A model generated the notes under the pieces. The model saw nothing but the letters and a program-made list of their open reading frames with translations. It was not told the origin of the DNA and did not search any database. Both the position numbers and the translations under genes were made by a program. Source: Streptomyces soli (GTDB lineage: Bacteria; Actinomycetota; Actinomycetes; Streptomycetales; Streptomycetaceae). Taken from it: a stretch of 36,893 bases of DNA. The stretch lies in NCBI RefSeq assembly GCF_003999195.1, contig NZ_RJVR01000104.1, positions 1 through 36,893 of the forward strand. The letters run 5' to 3'. This document shows, piece after piece, positions 29,798 to 36,893 of the stretch; within the stretch, counting starts at the first letter, position 1; every line of letters starts with the position of its first letter.

Positions 29798-32323
29798 TCA
29801 GCTGCAGTTGTGTGCGTCGCTGGTTGCCGAGCCCACCACCACGTCGACCAGGCCTGCGGCGGCGGTGAGATGGACGGCGTTCACGGTCAGGCCGAAGTCG
29901 GCGCCCGGTACCGCTTGTTGTTCGTTGATGACGAGCTTGGCTCCGCCGCCGAGGTCGATCGCGCTGTTGGGTGCGGTCGGCACCGTCGTGGGCACACCGG
30001 CGATGGTAAGCGTGAGCGTGCTGCTGCCGGTCGCCGCTGTGCAGGTGCTGGTGGACGAGGCAGTCAGCCCGCTGATCCCGATCACGGGGACGTCGGGGAT
30101 GCCGATGCTGACGTCCTTGACGGTGGTGGTGGAAGTGGAGGTGCCGGGCGCGAGGGTGGTGGTCACCTTTGGGCACAGGGCGTGGGCGGTGATCAGCAAC
30201 GTAGCTACCGACGCCGTGCACGGCGTGTTGGTGGTCGTCGCCTGGGCGGTCCGGACGGCTCCGGTGTCCGGGGTCGGCGGGATGGTGAGCGAGGTCAGCA
30301 GCAGATTGACCTTGCCGGTCAGGCCGTAGGCGCGGCCGGTGTAGTACTCGAGTTTGAGCGATGCGGTGGCGCTCGACGGCCGGTAGTAGGCGTCGCCCTC
30401 GAAGGTGGCGGTCAGCGGCACGGTCGCGGTGTCGTTGAGTGGCTGGTTCGCCTTGTCGATGGTACAGGCCGCGTGTCCGGCGGCGTCCGTGGTGCCGGTG
30501 CAGGTCTGCTGGCTGGCGCCGGTGCCCAGAACGAAGCTGACCTGGCGTCCGGCGATCGGCGGCGCATCGTCCTCGGTCAGCGTGCCGGACAGGTGCACCG
30601 GGGTGCCGTTGGCGATGCGGCCCGGGCCGGTGTAGGCCAGCGAGGTCTCTTCCTTGGTGATGGTGAAGGTGGCGGAGGCGGTGCTGCCGGACGTGGTCGA
30701 GTTCCCGGCGAAGCTCGCGGTGATGGTGGTCGAGCCAGGGACGTTTTGGGGTGTCAGCGAGCAGCTCGCGGTGCCGGAGCTGTTGGTGGTGCCGCTGCAA
30801 CTCTGGCTGCCGAGGGTGAAGTCGACGGTCGCGCCGGATACCGGGCTGCCGCCGGCCGTCAGCACCGCGCTGGCGGTGAAGGCGTCGTGGTAGTCGGAGG
30901 TCGTCGCGCCGGTGTAGGTCAGGGTGCTCGCGGTGGGCGGCGGCGTGACCTGGCCCTCCTTCACGCGGGCGGTGTACATGTCGAAGCTGTTGTTCGCCCC
31001 GTCCGGATTGTCGCCGGTGCTGTTCGAGTTGTCCGCCCAGAACGGGTAGAAGCTGCCGCTGTCGTACGCCAGCCCGGTGTAGTCGCCGTAGTCAATGCCG
31101 TTATGCGCCTGCGAGGCGTTGGACGTCCCGTCGCTGACCCGGTCATTGGCCGCGAAAGCCGTGCCGGCGTCGCTGGTGCTGGCGTATAGCTGTGCCGTGT
31201 CATTGGCCGAGCCAGCATTGCGCGCGTCGTGCCACGACACCGCGATCTTGCCGGACGTCTGATCCACCGCGATCCGTGGCAGGAACTGGCTGTTGGTTCC
31301 GCTGTCGTCATTCACCCTGACGGGCGAACTCCAGTTGGCGCCCGAGTCGTCGGAGAACTTCACGAAGACGTTCGTGTCCGTGCTGCTGTTGGACGGTGCG
31401 TCCGTATAGACGTAGTACAGCCGCCCGTTGTGGGATCCGCCGCTACGGTCCCAGGCCAGCCCACCTTCCGCGTCGATCGTGCGGCTGCTCTGCGCCGGGA
31501 TCGGGTAGAACGCGCCGATGTGGAGATCCACCACGGTCGCCTCGGTCTGGAACCCCCCGCTGCCCAGCCCGTCCGAATCAAGCGCCGTGTAGAGCTTGCC
31601 CGCCTCGCTGCCGCCCTGTGGTCGCTGGTATGTGACCATGACGGCGCCCGTCGGGCTGACCGCGATGTCCCCATAGTCGCCCGACCCGGCTTGCTGCGTC
31701 GCGGAGAAGGACCCGACACCGGACGTGCCTTGCCCGGTGACCTTGGCGCCCACCGTGGTTATGGCGTTGGAGTGCGAGGTGTCCGTCCACACCACCCAAA
31801 CACTGCCGGCTCCGGTGGTGATGGTCGGCTGGTCGGCGCCGGAGCCCGTTGAGAGGTCGGCCAGCACGGAGAAGTTCTGACCGCCGTCCGTGGAGAGCAC
31901 GACGTGCACGCCGCCGGTGTCGGCATTGCTGTCCATGTAGACCAGGAAGAGATTCCCGAAGTCGTCCCACGACAGGCTTGGGTCACAACACGCCTTGGGC
32001 AAGCTGCCGTTAGACCCGTCAGCGATGGTCCGATGGGTCCACGTGGCTCCCGAGTCCGTGCTGTACGCGGCGGTCATGCCGTCACCGGCCCCGTCGCCGT
32101 TGTTGGACACGGCGGCCAGCCTGCTCGGATTGGTCGGGTCGACGGCTATCGCCCCCTCGGCCTGATTGCCGGCGCTTCGCGTGACGTTGACCACCGCGCC
32201 CACCGTCGCCGCCTGCGCGGGAACGGCTATACCTACCGATAAGCCGAGCCCTGCGACCATCAGAAGCAACGTCATCGCGTGCGCCGCCCAAGCGCGCCAT
32301 CTCAACCCGTGATGTTCTCTCAC
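29798..32323 (-). CDS. Large secreted sialidase-type propeller protein with Ig-like repeats
   Basis: 841 aa from GTG 32323, where GGGAGGGG lies about 8 nt upstream; GTG 32332 is too close to that site. Signal peptide: MTLLLMVAGLGLSVGIAVPA then QAA. Residues about 35-480 form a BNR/sialidase-type beta-propeller with recurring Asp-box-like motifs (STDSGATWTH, STDGGQNFSV, SDDSGANWSS). Then come two bacterial Ig-like (Big_3-type) domains, about 485-670 (TLTYTGATTSDYHDAFTASA; SLAYTGPGRIANGTPVHLSG), and a C-terminal beta domain ending DVVVGSATSDAHNCS. The Arg triad of true sialidases is not obvious, so I call it propeller-type, not an enzyme. Extracellular; function unknown. Confidence 0.85.
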   Translation of the reverse strand: MREHHGLRWRAWAAHAMTLLLMVAGLGLSVGIAVPAQAATVGAVVNVTRSAGNQAEGAIAVDPTNPSRLAAVSNNGDGAGDGMTAAYSTDSGATWTHRTIADGSNGSLPKACCDPSLSWDDFGNLFLVYMDSNADTGGVHVVLSTDGGQNFSVLADLSTGSGADQPTITTGAGSVWVVWTDTSHSNAITTVGAKVTGQGTSGVGSFSATQQAGSGDYGDIAVSPTGAVMVTYQRPQGGSEAGKLYTALDSDGLGSGGFQTEATVVDLHIGAFYPIPAQSSRTIDAEGGLAWDRSGGSHNGRLYYVYTDAPSNSSTDTNVFVKFSDDSGANWSSPVRVNDDSGTNSQFLPRIAVDQTSGKIAVSWHDARNAGSANDTAQLYASTSDAGTAFAANDRVSDGTSNASQAHNGIDYGDYTGLAYDSGSFYPFWADNSNSTGDNPDGANNSFDMYTARVKEGQVTPPPTASTLTYTGATTSDYHDAFTASAVLTAGGSPVSGATVDFTLGSQSCSGTTNSSGTASCSLTPQNVPGSTTITASFAGNSTTSGSTASATFTITKEETSLAYTGPGRIANGTPVHLSGTLTEDDAPPIAGRQVSFVLGTGASQQTCTGTTDAAGHAACTIDKANQPLNDTATVPLTATFEGDAYYRPSSATASLKLEYYTGRAYGLTGKVNLLLTSLTIPPTPDTGAVRTAQATTTNTPCTASVATLLITAHALCPKVTTTLAPGTSTSTTTVKDVSIGIPDVPVIGISGLTASSTSTCTAATGSSTLTLTIAGVPTTVPTAPNSAIDLGGGAKLVINEQQAVPGADFGLTVNAVHLTAAAGLVDVVVGSATSDAHNCS

Positions 32324-32651
32324 CCGAACCACCCCTCCCGGCTGGGTGATCCGGCACAGATCCCCCAGTGCTGGCTACTGTCATGGGCCTGACATCACAT
32401 GATGATAGGAAGAGGTGCACTGGGCGCGAATGGGCATGACGTGAACATCCGGTGCGGGTCCGGTAAGTCCCATTAGGTAGATTTGTGCGAGGAGTCGCCA
32501 GTCGCACCGTCCCGGCTGTCCCGCGCCCGGCGTCGTCTTGATGGTGGCCGTGGCGGTCGCAGAAGGTTCCACCACTGCTGGTGATCGGCAGCCAGATCTC
32601 CGGACGCGCCACTCCTGCCCACGGGCTTCCCGCGGGCAGGCGGTGGACGGG

Positions 32652-32829
32652 AAAGCCGCGAGCGACCTCTTCTCCCTCGGGGTGACGCTGTACCAGTCCG
32701 TGGAAAAGGTGTCGCCGTTCCGCCGCGATACCCCAGCCGCAACACTCACCGCCGTCCTGTCCCACCAACCGCACCCGCCGGAGCGTGCCGGACGACTCGC
32801 ACCCCTCATCACGCAACTCCTCCGGCCGT
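32652..32829 (+). pseudogene. Ser/Thr protein kinase fragment
   Basis: The plus-strand reading SDLFSLGVTLYQSVEKVSPF then RRDTPAATLTAVL and PPERAGRLAPLITQLL is the C-lobe segment of Hanks-type kinases (form SDLFSLGVTLYxAVEGxxPF). Upstream lobes (P-loop, HRD, DFG) and the tail are missing, and the frame runs into IS200/IS605-like end sequence. It is a scar of an actinobacterial kinase gene. The flanking stretch 32324-32651 holds no gene I can support. Confidence 0.65.
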
Positions 32830-32855
32830 GTGAGCACCGCTTCAGTGACGTGGAG

Positions 32856-32913
32856 CTTACGGTGAACCTCCCTGGCCTGAAGGCCGGGGCTTCTGTCTTG
32901 CGCTGACTGGTCA
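32856..32913 (-). mobile_element. Right-end remnant of an IS200/IS605-like TnpB element
   Basis: On the minus strand, a stop codon (TGA 32913-32911) is followed by GAAGCCCCGGCCTTCAGG, the start of a hairpin of 7 bp with a TGAA-type loop, and then GGGAGGTTCAC. This layout, stop then GAAGCCCC hairpin then GAGGTTCAC, is the familiar right end of TnpB-carrying IS200/IS605 elements, which also forms the 3' scaffold of their omega RNA. The preceding minus-strand frame (TTAGVIVVPSPRGDSTDQTD to VHAT) could be a divergent TnpB C-terminus, but I cannot confirm it. No TnpB catalytic domain, TnpA or left end is present. Confidence 0.5.
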
Positions 32914-33071
32914 GGTGGCGTGGACGGGTGTCCGGCCAGCACCCGCGAGGGTGGTGGTGCCGTCTGTCTGGTCGGTGCTGTCTCCTCGTGGTGAGGGGAC
33001 GACAATTACGCCCGCGGTGGTGCTGCGGGTGGCCCGGTTCGGGGCACTACGCCGTGCTTCCCTGCCCGCCC

Positions 33072-33302
33072 CCGTACCAGATCGTCCGAGGGCGTCCGAC
33101 CGACGACTCGGCGGCGCAGACCGCTGCCGACCGGCTGTCGGCGGACCTCCACGCCGAACAGGCCAAGGCGAGCGACGTGAACGTGAGCGTCGCGCTCGGT
33201 AACTACGCGGTCGTCGCCAACGCCAACGTCGGCGAAGCCTCACATTCCCAGATGTACGGCTACCTCCGCTCGGCGTGCAAGGACGTCGGCATTACTCCCT
33301 AG
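33072..33302 (+). pseudogene. 3' fragment of an unrecognised gene
   Basis: The plus-strand frame ending TAG 33300-33302 reads DDSAAQTAADRLSADLHAEQ then AKASDVNVSVALGNYAVVAN and SQMYGYLRSACKDVGITP. It is clearly protein-like, but upstream (left of 33070) it turns into Arg/Trp-rich noise where the IS-like sequence begins, so the 5' part is lost. Family unknown. Confidence 0.4.
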
Positions 33303-34022
33303 AGCTAAATGAGCCCGCCAGATCTGCTCATCGATCGCGTGAGCGGCCTCGGCAACGTCATGGTCCGCGACCAGACTCACCGTGGCCAAGGGGGTAGCGA
33401 AGGGCAGGTCCTCCAGGCCGGCGTCCAGGGCTGCTCCTGCTGGACCGTTTCCTCCATCGGCGCGCTCAGTGATCACGACGGAACGAGTGTGTGAGCGCCC
33501 ATCCGGGGCGCGCAGAGCTTCTCGGTTTCGGCCGGCCCCTGCACGGAACGCGACCGCTGCCGTGGTGAGTTGGGCGGCAACGGTCGCACCAACCCTTGCA
33601 GCAACGGCTGCGCCAACGGCGCAACGCACCGTGACCGGCCGCGTTCCCGCAGGTCAGACCCCATGGCGAGTACCAGCAAGACCCGGACATACCCTGTCTG
33701 CGTCCCTTCCCGCTGCTCCTGATGCTGAATGAGGCGGGGGTGCGGTCGTGCCGGGCAGCCAAGGGGACCGGCCATCCGCTGCGTTCGGCCCGTGGCGGGG
33801 GTCTGCGGTGTCTGTCAGACCGGTGAGCTGGAGTGCGCACGAGGGCCGGTACCCGTTCATCTGGCCTGCCCTCCTCGCCTACCGTTGCAGGGCCCGGTAT
33901 GCCCCGGCCGGGACCACCCTCGACCGACTGGCCGATGTGCCGGTTAGGGCGAGCCCGGGGTGGCAGAAAGGGTGGGTTATTCGTCATTGCGGCCATCGCG
34001 GTCGCCGCGAAGGATGGATGTC
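33303..34022. other. No confident gene; probable decayed sequence and glxA promoter
   Basis: One minus-strand frame at about 33300-33560 has a natural-looking stretch (EDLPFATPLATVSLVADHDV then AEAAHAIDEQIWRAHLAL), but no start, ribosome binding site or family. Between 33560 and 33990 all frames look like noise. The promoter of the regulator gene at 34023 should lie near the right end. Confidence 0.35.
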
Positions 34023-34994
34023 ATGACGCAGCGATCCGTGCTGGTTGTCGTCTTCGACGACGTGCAGAGCCTCGATGTGACGGGCCCCGTGGAGGTGTTC
34101 ACGGGGGCAGGGCGCCACTGCGGGGAGCCGTACGAGATCCGCACCGCCTCACTCGACGGCACTGCTGTGCGTACATCCAGCGGTCTCATCCTCGTCCCGG
34201 ACTGCGCCCTGGCCGAGGCCGAAGCGCCTCACACCCTGCTCGTCCCGGGCGGCAGCGGCACCCGCCACCCCGACCCCCGGCTGATCAGCTGGCTGCGCGA
34301 GCACGCACCGCGCGCCGAGCGCATCGTCTGCGTGTGCAGCGGCGCGCTGCTGCTGGCCGAAGCCGGACTGCTCGACGGCCATCGTGTGACGACACACTGG
34401 TCGGTCTGCGACCACCTGGCCAGGACGTACCCGGCTGTGGAGGTCGATCCGGACCCGATCTTCGTACGCGACGGGAAACTTGCTACCTCCGCCGGAGTCA
34501 CCGCGGGCATCGATCTCGCGCTCGCCCTGGTCGAGGAGGACCACGGCAGGGACACCGCGCTCACTGTCGCCCGCCATCTCGTCGTCTTCCTCCGGCGCCC
34601 GGGCAACCAGGCCCAGTTCAGCGCCCAGCTCGCCGTCCAGACCGCCCGGCGTGAACCGCTGCGCGAGGTGCAGCAGTGGATCACCGAGCACCCGGACCAC
34701 GATCTGTCCGTCGAGCGCCTCGCGGAACGCGCCAGCCTCTCGCCCCGCCACTTCGCCCGCGCCTTCCAGTCGGAGATCGGCACGACACCCGGCCGGTACG
34801 TCGAGCGCGTACGCCTGGAGCACGCCCGGCGGCTCCTCGAAGACACAGCCGACGGTGTCGGTCAGATCTCCCGCGCCTGCGGCTATGGCACTCCGGAGGC
34901 GATGCGCCGTGCCTTCGTGAAAGCCCTGGGCACCGCTCCGGCCGAATACCGCCGTCGCTTCCACCCGTACTCACCAGGTGAACTCACCCGCTGA
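34023..34994 (+). CDS. GlxA-type AraC regulator with DJ-1/PfpI domain
   Basis: 323 aa. ATG 34023 is favoured over the in-frame ATG 34014 because AAGGA lies 8 nt before it. The N-terminal DJ-1/PfpI domain, about 4-180, has VFDDVQSLDVTGPVEVFTGA, PGGSGTR and the elbow IVCVCSGALLLAEAGLLDG. The C-terminal AraC/XylS domain, about 215-315, has two HTH motifs (LSVERLAERASLSPRHFARA; VGQISRACGYGTPEAMRRAF). In such proteins the DJ-1 domain usually senses a metabolite rather than catalysing. It lies 11 nt before the PfpI enzyme gene and probably controls it. Confidence 0.93.
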   Translation: MTQRSVLVVVFDDVQSLDVTGPVEVFTGAGRHCGEPYEIRTASLDGTAVRTSSGLILVPDCALAEAEAPHTLLVPGGSGTRHPDPRLISWLREHAPRAERIVCVCSGALLLAEAGLLDGHRVTTHWSVCDHLARTYPAVEVDPDPIFVRDGKLATSAGVTAGIDLALALVEEDHGRDTALTVARHLVVFLRRPGNQAQFSAQLAVQTARREPLREVQQWITEHPDHDLSVERLAERASLSPRHFARAFQSEIGTTPGRYVERVRLEHARRLLEDTADGVGQISRACGYGTPEAMRRAFVKALGTAPAEYRRRFHPYSPGELTR

Positions 34995-35005
34995 AAGGCA
35001 ACGCC

Positions 35006-35641
35006 ATGCAGATCGCGATCGTCCTCTTCGACCGCTTCACCGCACTGGACGCGGTCGGCCCCTATGAGATGCTCTGCCGCATCCCCGGTGCCGAGACGGT
35101 CTTCGTCGCCGAACAACCGGGCCCAGTGCGGGGCGACCGCGGCAGCCTGGCGCTTGTCGCGGACAAGACGCTCGACGAGGTGCCGTCCCCCGACATCGTC
35201 GTGGTGCCCGGTGGCCCTGGTCAGTCCGCCCAGATGGACAACGAGGCGCTGCTCGGCTGGCTGCGCAGCGCCGACGCCACCAGCACCTGGACGACGTCGG
35301 TGTGCACCGGCTCGCTACTGCTCGCGGCGGCGGGTCTGCTCAAAGGTCGCCGTGCCACGTCGCACTGGCTCGCGCTGGACGTCCTGGCCGTGTTCGGTGC
35401 CGAGCCGACCGGCGAACGCGTCGTCGCCGACGGCAAGTTCATCACCGCGGCCGGGGTCTCCTCGGGAATCGACATGGGCCTCACCCTGGTCGGCAGGGTC
35501 GCCGGCGACGAGTACGCGCAGGCCGTCCAGCTGGGGACCGAGTACGACCCCCAGCCCCCGTACGACGCCGGCTCGCCGCGCAAGGCCCCGGCCGCGCTTG
35601 TCGCCGAGCTCCGCACCAAGAGCAGGTTCATCCTCCATTAG
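35006..35641 (+). CDS. DJ-1/PfpI family protein, isonitrile hydratase-like
   Basis: 211 aa from ATG 35006, with AAAGG 7 nt upstream. It has IAIVLFDRFTALDAVGPYEM, IVVVPGGPGQS, then TSVCTGSLLLAAAGLLKGRR with the nucleophile Cys, and ATSHWLALD. This pattern is typical of the isonitrile hydratase (InhA)/ThiJ group, which adds water to isonitriles to give N-formyl compounds; other DJ-1 enzymes act on glyoxals. The substrate is therefore open. It is cytoplasmic, of normal length, and in an operon with the GlxA-type regulator. Confidence 0.9.
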   Translation: MQIAIVLFDRFTALDAVGPYEMLCRIPGAETVFVAEQPGPVRGDRGSLALVADKTLDEVPSPDIVVVPGGPGQSAQMDNEALLGWLRSADATSTWTTSVCTGSLLLAAAGLLKGRRATSHWLALDVLAVFGAEPTGERVVADGKFITAAGVSSGIDMGLTLVGRVAGDEYAQAVQLGTEYDPQPPYDAGSPRKAPAALVAELRTKSRFILH

Positions 35642-35668
35642 GTGCGTAACGCGTGCGGCTCCGCGTTC

Positions 35669-35856
35669 TCATGAGGTGCGATCTCTCGGTTTAGTGTCAG
35701 TGGCGGTGTTGTCAACGCTGAGGCCAGCAGTCTCGGGGGGGCCCCTAGCTCTTTCGTCAAGCCCGGCGACGATGTCAGCCATGACGATGAGGGTGGGCCA
35801 GCCCACCTTGACCCCGGTCCAGTGGGCTGGCTCGTCCTGGAGCCAGCGGGCTGATC
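35669..35856 (-). pseudogene. C-terminal fragment of an unrecognised gene
   Basis: On the minus strand the frame GSARWLQDEPAHWTGVKVGW then PTLIVMADIVAGLDERARGP runs to TGA 35671-35669. It is protein-like, but begins only inside or just after the VOC gene with no start. It is probably the tail of a lost gene. The same stretch holds small inverted repeats (GGTGGGCCAGCCCACC; CTGGCTC/GAGCCAG). Confidence 0.25.
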
Positions 35857-36291
35857 CTAAAGACTGTTGAAGTCGGGGATGGTGATTGAGCCGTCTGCGG
35901 CAAGCGGGAAACCTGGGTTGTGAGCGACTTCCCAGGCATGGCCGTCAGGGTCGACGAAGACACCTGCGTAGCCGCCGTAGAACGTCGTGGCCGCAGGACG
36001 GGTGACGGTAGCGCCCGCTTGCTCCGCTGTCGCTATGAGCTCGTCGACTTCGGCTGGGGATCGCACGTTGTGAGCGAGCGCGATCCCGCCGAACCCAGCC
36101 GATTGACGATCTTCAACGCCGCAGTCGAGCGCGAGCTTGTCGAGGGCCCACAGGACGAGCCCGACGCCACCCGCCTGGAAGAAGACGGTTTCCTGAACCG
36201 TCTGCCCCTCCCAGCCCAGGGACTCATAGAACGACCGGGCACGTCCAAGATCGGCAACACCCAGCGTGATCAGACTGATGCGCTGTTCCAT
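35857..36291 (-). CDS. VOC (glyoxalase/bleomycin-resistance fold) protein
   Basis: 144 aa from ATG 36291; GTG 36300 would add three residues, and AGGGTG lies just before the ATG. Full VOC fold of two beta-alpha-beta-beta-beta units: RISLITLGVADLGRARSFYE then SLGWEG, and the second half AATTFYGGYAGVFVDPDGHA then WEVAHNP. The metal ligands of true glyoxalases are only partly matched (Glu in WEVAHNP; no clear N-terminal His), so this may bind a ligand or drug rather than act as a lyase. It stands alone on this strand, convergent with the PfpI gene. Confidence 0.9.
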   Translation of the reverse strand: MEQRISLITLGVADLGRARSFYESLGWEGQTVQETVFFQAGGVGLVLWALDKLALDCGVEDRQSAGFGGIALAHNVRSPAEVDELIATAEQAGATVTRPAATTFYGGYAGVFVDPDGHAWEVAHNPGFPLAADGSITIPDFNSL

Positions 36292-36414
36292 TTGGCTCAC
36301 CCTATCCGGCCTCCGAGCCCTTCGGAGAGGCCCCTGCGTAACTCACCGACGGAGCACGTCTCTTGAAGTGAAAGACGTCATCAGGTTGGCGAGATCACCA
36401 GCATGGGGTTCGTG

Positions 36415-36430
36415 GTCACCACGTGGTGAC
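36415..36430. repeat. Perfect 16-bp palindrome GTCACCACGTGGTGAC
   Basis: A self-complementary sequence with no spacer, 36 bp beyond the end of the IS110 transposase frame and 124 bp upstream of the VOC start. It could be a regulator site for the VOC gene or part of an IS end. IS110 elements lack terminal inverted repeats, so the regulator reading is a little more likely. Confidence 0.6.
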
Positions 36431-36466
36431 GGGCTCGTCCCGTAGCTGCGCGGCCTGCGACAAGGG

Positions 36467-36800
36467 TCAGGCTGCGGATGCCGGTCGTGATTCGTAGAAG
36501 GTGCCGTCGCGGAGCATGGCGAACAGGACGTCGACGCGGCGTCGGGCGAGGCAGAGGAGAGCTTGGGTGTGGGTTTTGCCCTGGGTGCGTTTGCGGTCGT
36601 AGTAGGTGCGGGAGGCCGGGTCGGCCAGTGATGCGAACGCGGCGAGGAAGAAGGCGCGTTTGAGCTGCTTGTTTCCGCGTCGGGAGGGTTGTTCGCCGCG
36701 GATGGAGGAGCCGGAGATGCGGGAGGCGGGGGCCAGGCCGGCGTAGGCGGCGAGGTGTCCGGAGGTGGCGAAGGTGCTGGCGTCGCCGACGTCGACCCTC
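36467..36800 (-). pseudogene. IS110-family transposase, C-terminal part only
   Basis: The minus-strand reading GDASTFATSGHLAAYAGLAP, then GEQPSRRGNKQLKRAFFLAA, ADPASRTYYDRKRTQGKTHT and QALLCLARRRVDVLFAMLRD is the conserved C-terminal (IS116/IS110/IS902, Tnp_20) domain with its Ser. The N-terminal DEDD domain is not present: right of about 36800 the same frame continues to the window edge as unrelated sequence (LSERVDV backwards to VVLAML). It is therefore 5'-truncated before the window ends. Not functional as seen. Confidence 0.8.
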
Positions 36801-36893
36801 TCTGACAGTCTCGGCTGAGACGCCCGGCTTGTCGGGTTACCCTTTGTGGGCGAGACAGGAGAACCCCCGAGCATGGCCAGCACTACGACCCCC

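Noticed and set aside
29723..31189. 488-codon plus-strand frame over the 841-aa secreted protein
   Set aside because: Shadow of the minus-strand gene, with a Gly/Arg/Val-biased composition and no motif.
33560..33660. Repeated GCAACGG/GCGCAACG units as a small tandem repeat
   Set aside because: Spacing is irregular and copies are short; consistent with chance in Ala-rich, high-GC sequence.
1..36893. CRISPR array, tRNA, rRNA or replication origin
   Set aside because: No regularly spaced identical repeats, no cloverleaf or rRNA signature, and no DnaA-box cluster was seen on either strand.

Overview
The window is high-GC DNA with GTG and TTG starts, short translational overlaps and GC-rich hairpin terminators. 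Together with its gene families (MmyB-type XRE regulator, StrR/NovG-like regulator, STAS factor, trypsin-nSTAND1-WD40 protein, several secreted Ig-like proteins) it points to Streptomyces or a close relative. The density of broken transposases and gene fragments suggests an accessory region such as a chromosome arm or island. No rRNA, tRNA or CRISPR array was seen.

Layout. (a) 1-2510: a decayed start, a perfect 21-bp inverted repeat plus a third partial copy, then a tyrosine integrase broken by a 1-base frameshift and two small coupled genes. (b) 2515-3839: a scrapyard holding a membrane-protein fragment, an IS110 transposase fragment, and the 3' half of a Tn554-like transposon whose recombinase remnant is fused to the leader and first codons of a cold-shock-like gene. 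(c) 4021-8642: a two-gene operon coding a trypsin-co-occurring (trypco1-like) protein and a 1427-aa trypsin-nSTAND1-TM-WD40 protein, the best candidate for a conflict or immune system. (d) 9496-13502: an apparently intact 4.0-kb Tn554-like transposon (tnpA, tnpB, tnpC). It has 11-bp terminal inverted repeats and GATG flanks, and sits inside the STNAI/ESLNARYRRA region of an IS256-family transposase whose halves lie on both sides. (e) 14010-18661: an MFS-SDR-MFS efflux/redox cassette with a divergent MmyB-type regulator and an operator-like palindrome. (f) 18717-22676: an N-terminally truncated StrR/NovG-like regulator, a GNAT gene with an in-frame amber codon, a STAS protein, an MFS fragment and a DUF892-like stress-type protein. 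(g) 23303-32323: an exoprotein island of three large secreted proteins with Ig-like and ligand-binding modules, two lipoproteins, and a small protein homologous to one of them. (h) 32324-34022: decayed DNA with a Ser/Thr-kinase fragment and an IS200/IS605-like right end. (i) 34023-36291: a GlxA-type regulator with a DJ-1/PfpI enzyme, and a VOC protein. (j) A truncated IS110 transposase at the right edge.

How the genes work together. The trypco1/trypsin-nSTAND1 pair is translationally coupled (GTGA overlap) and probably acts as one sensor-effector unit. The transposon's three genes also overlap and form one transposition module. The XRE regulator probably controls the MFS-SDR-MFS genes through the GTAGGACC/GGTCCTAC palindrome. 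GlxA and the PfpI enzyme are 11 nt apart and probably form a small operon. All functional statements are inferred from reading translations by eye; no database search was run.
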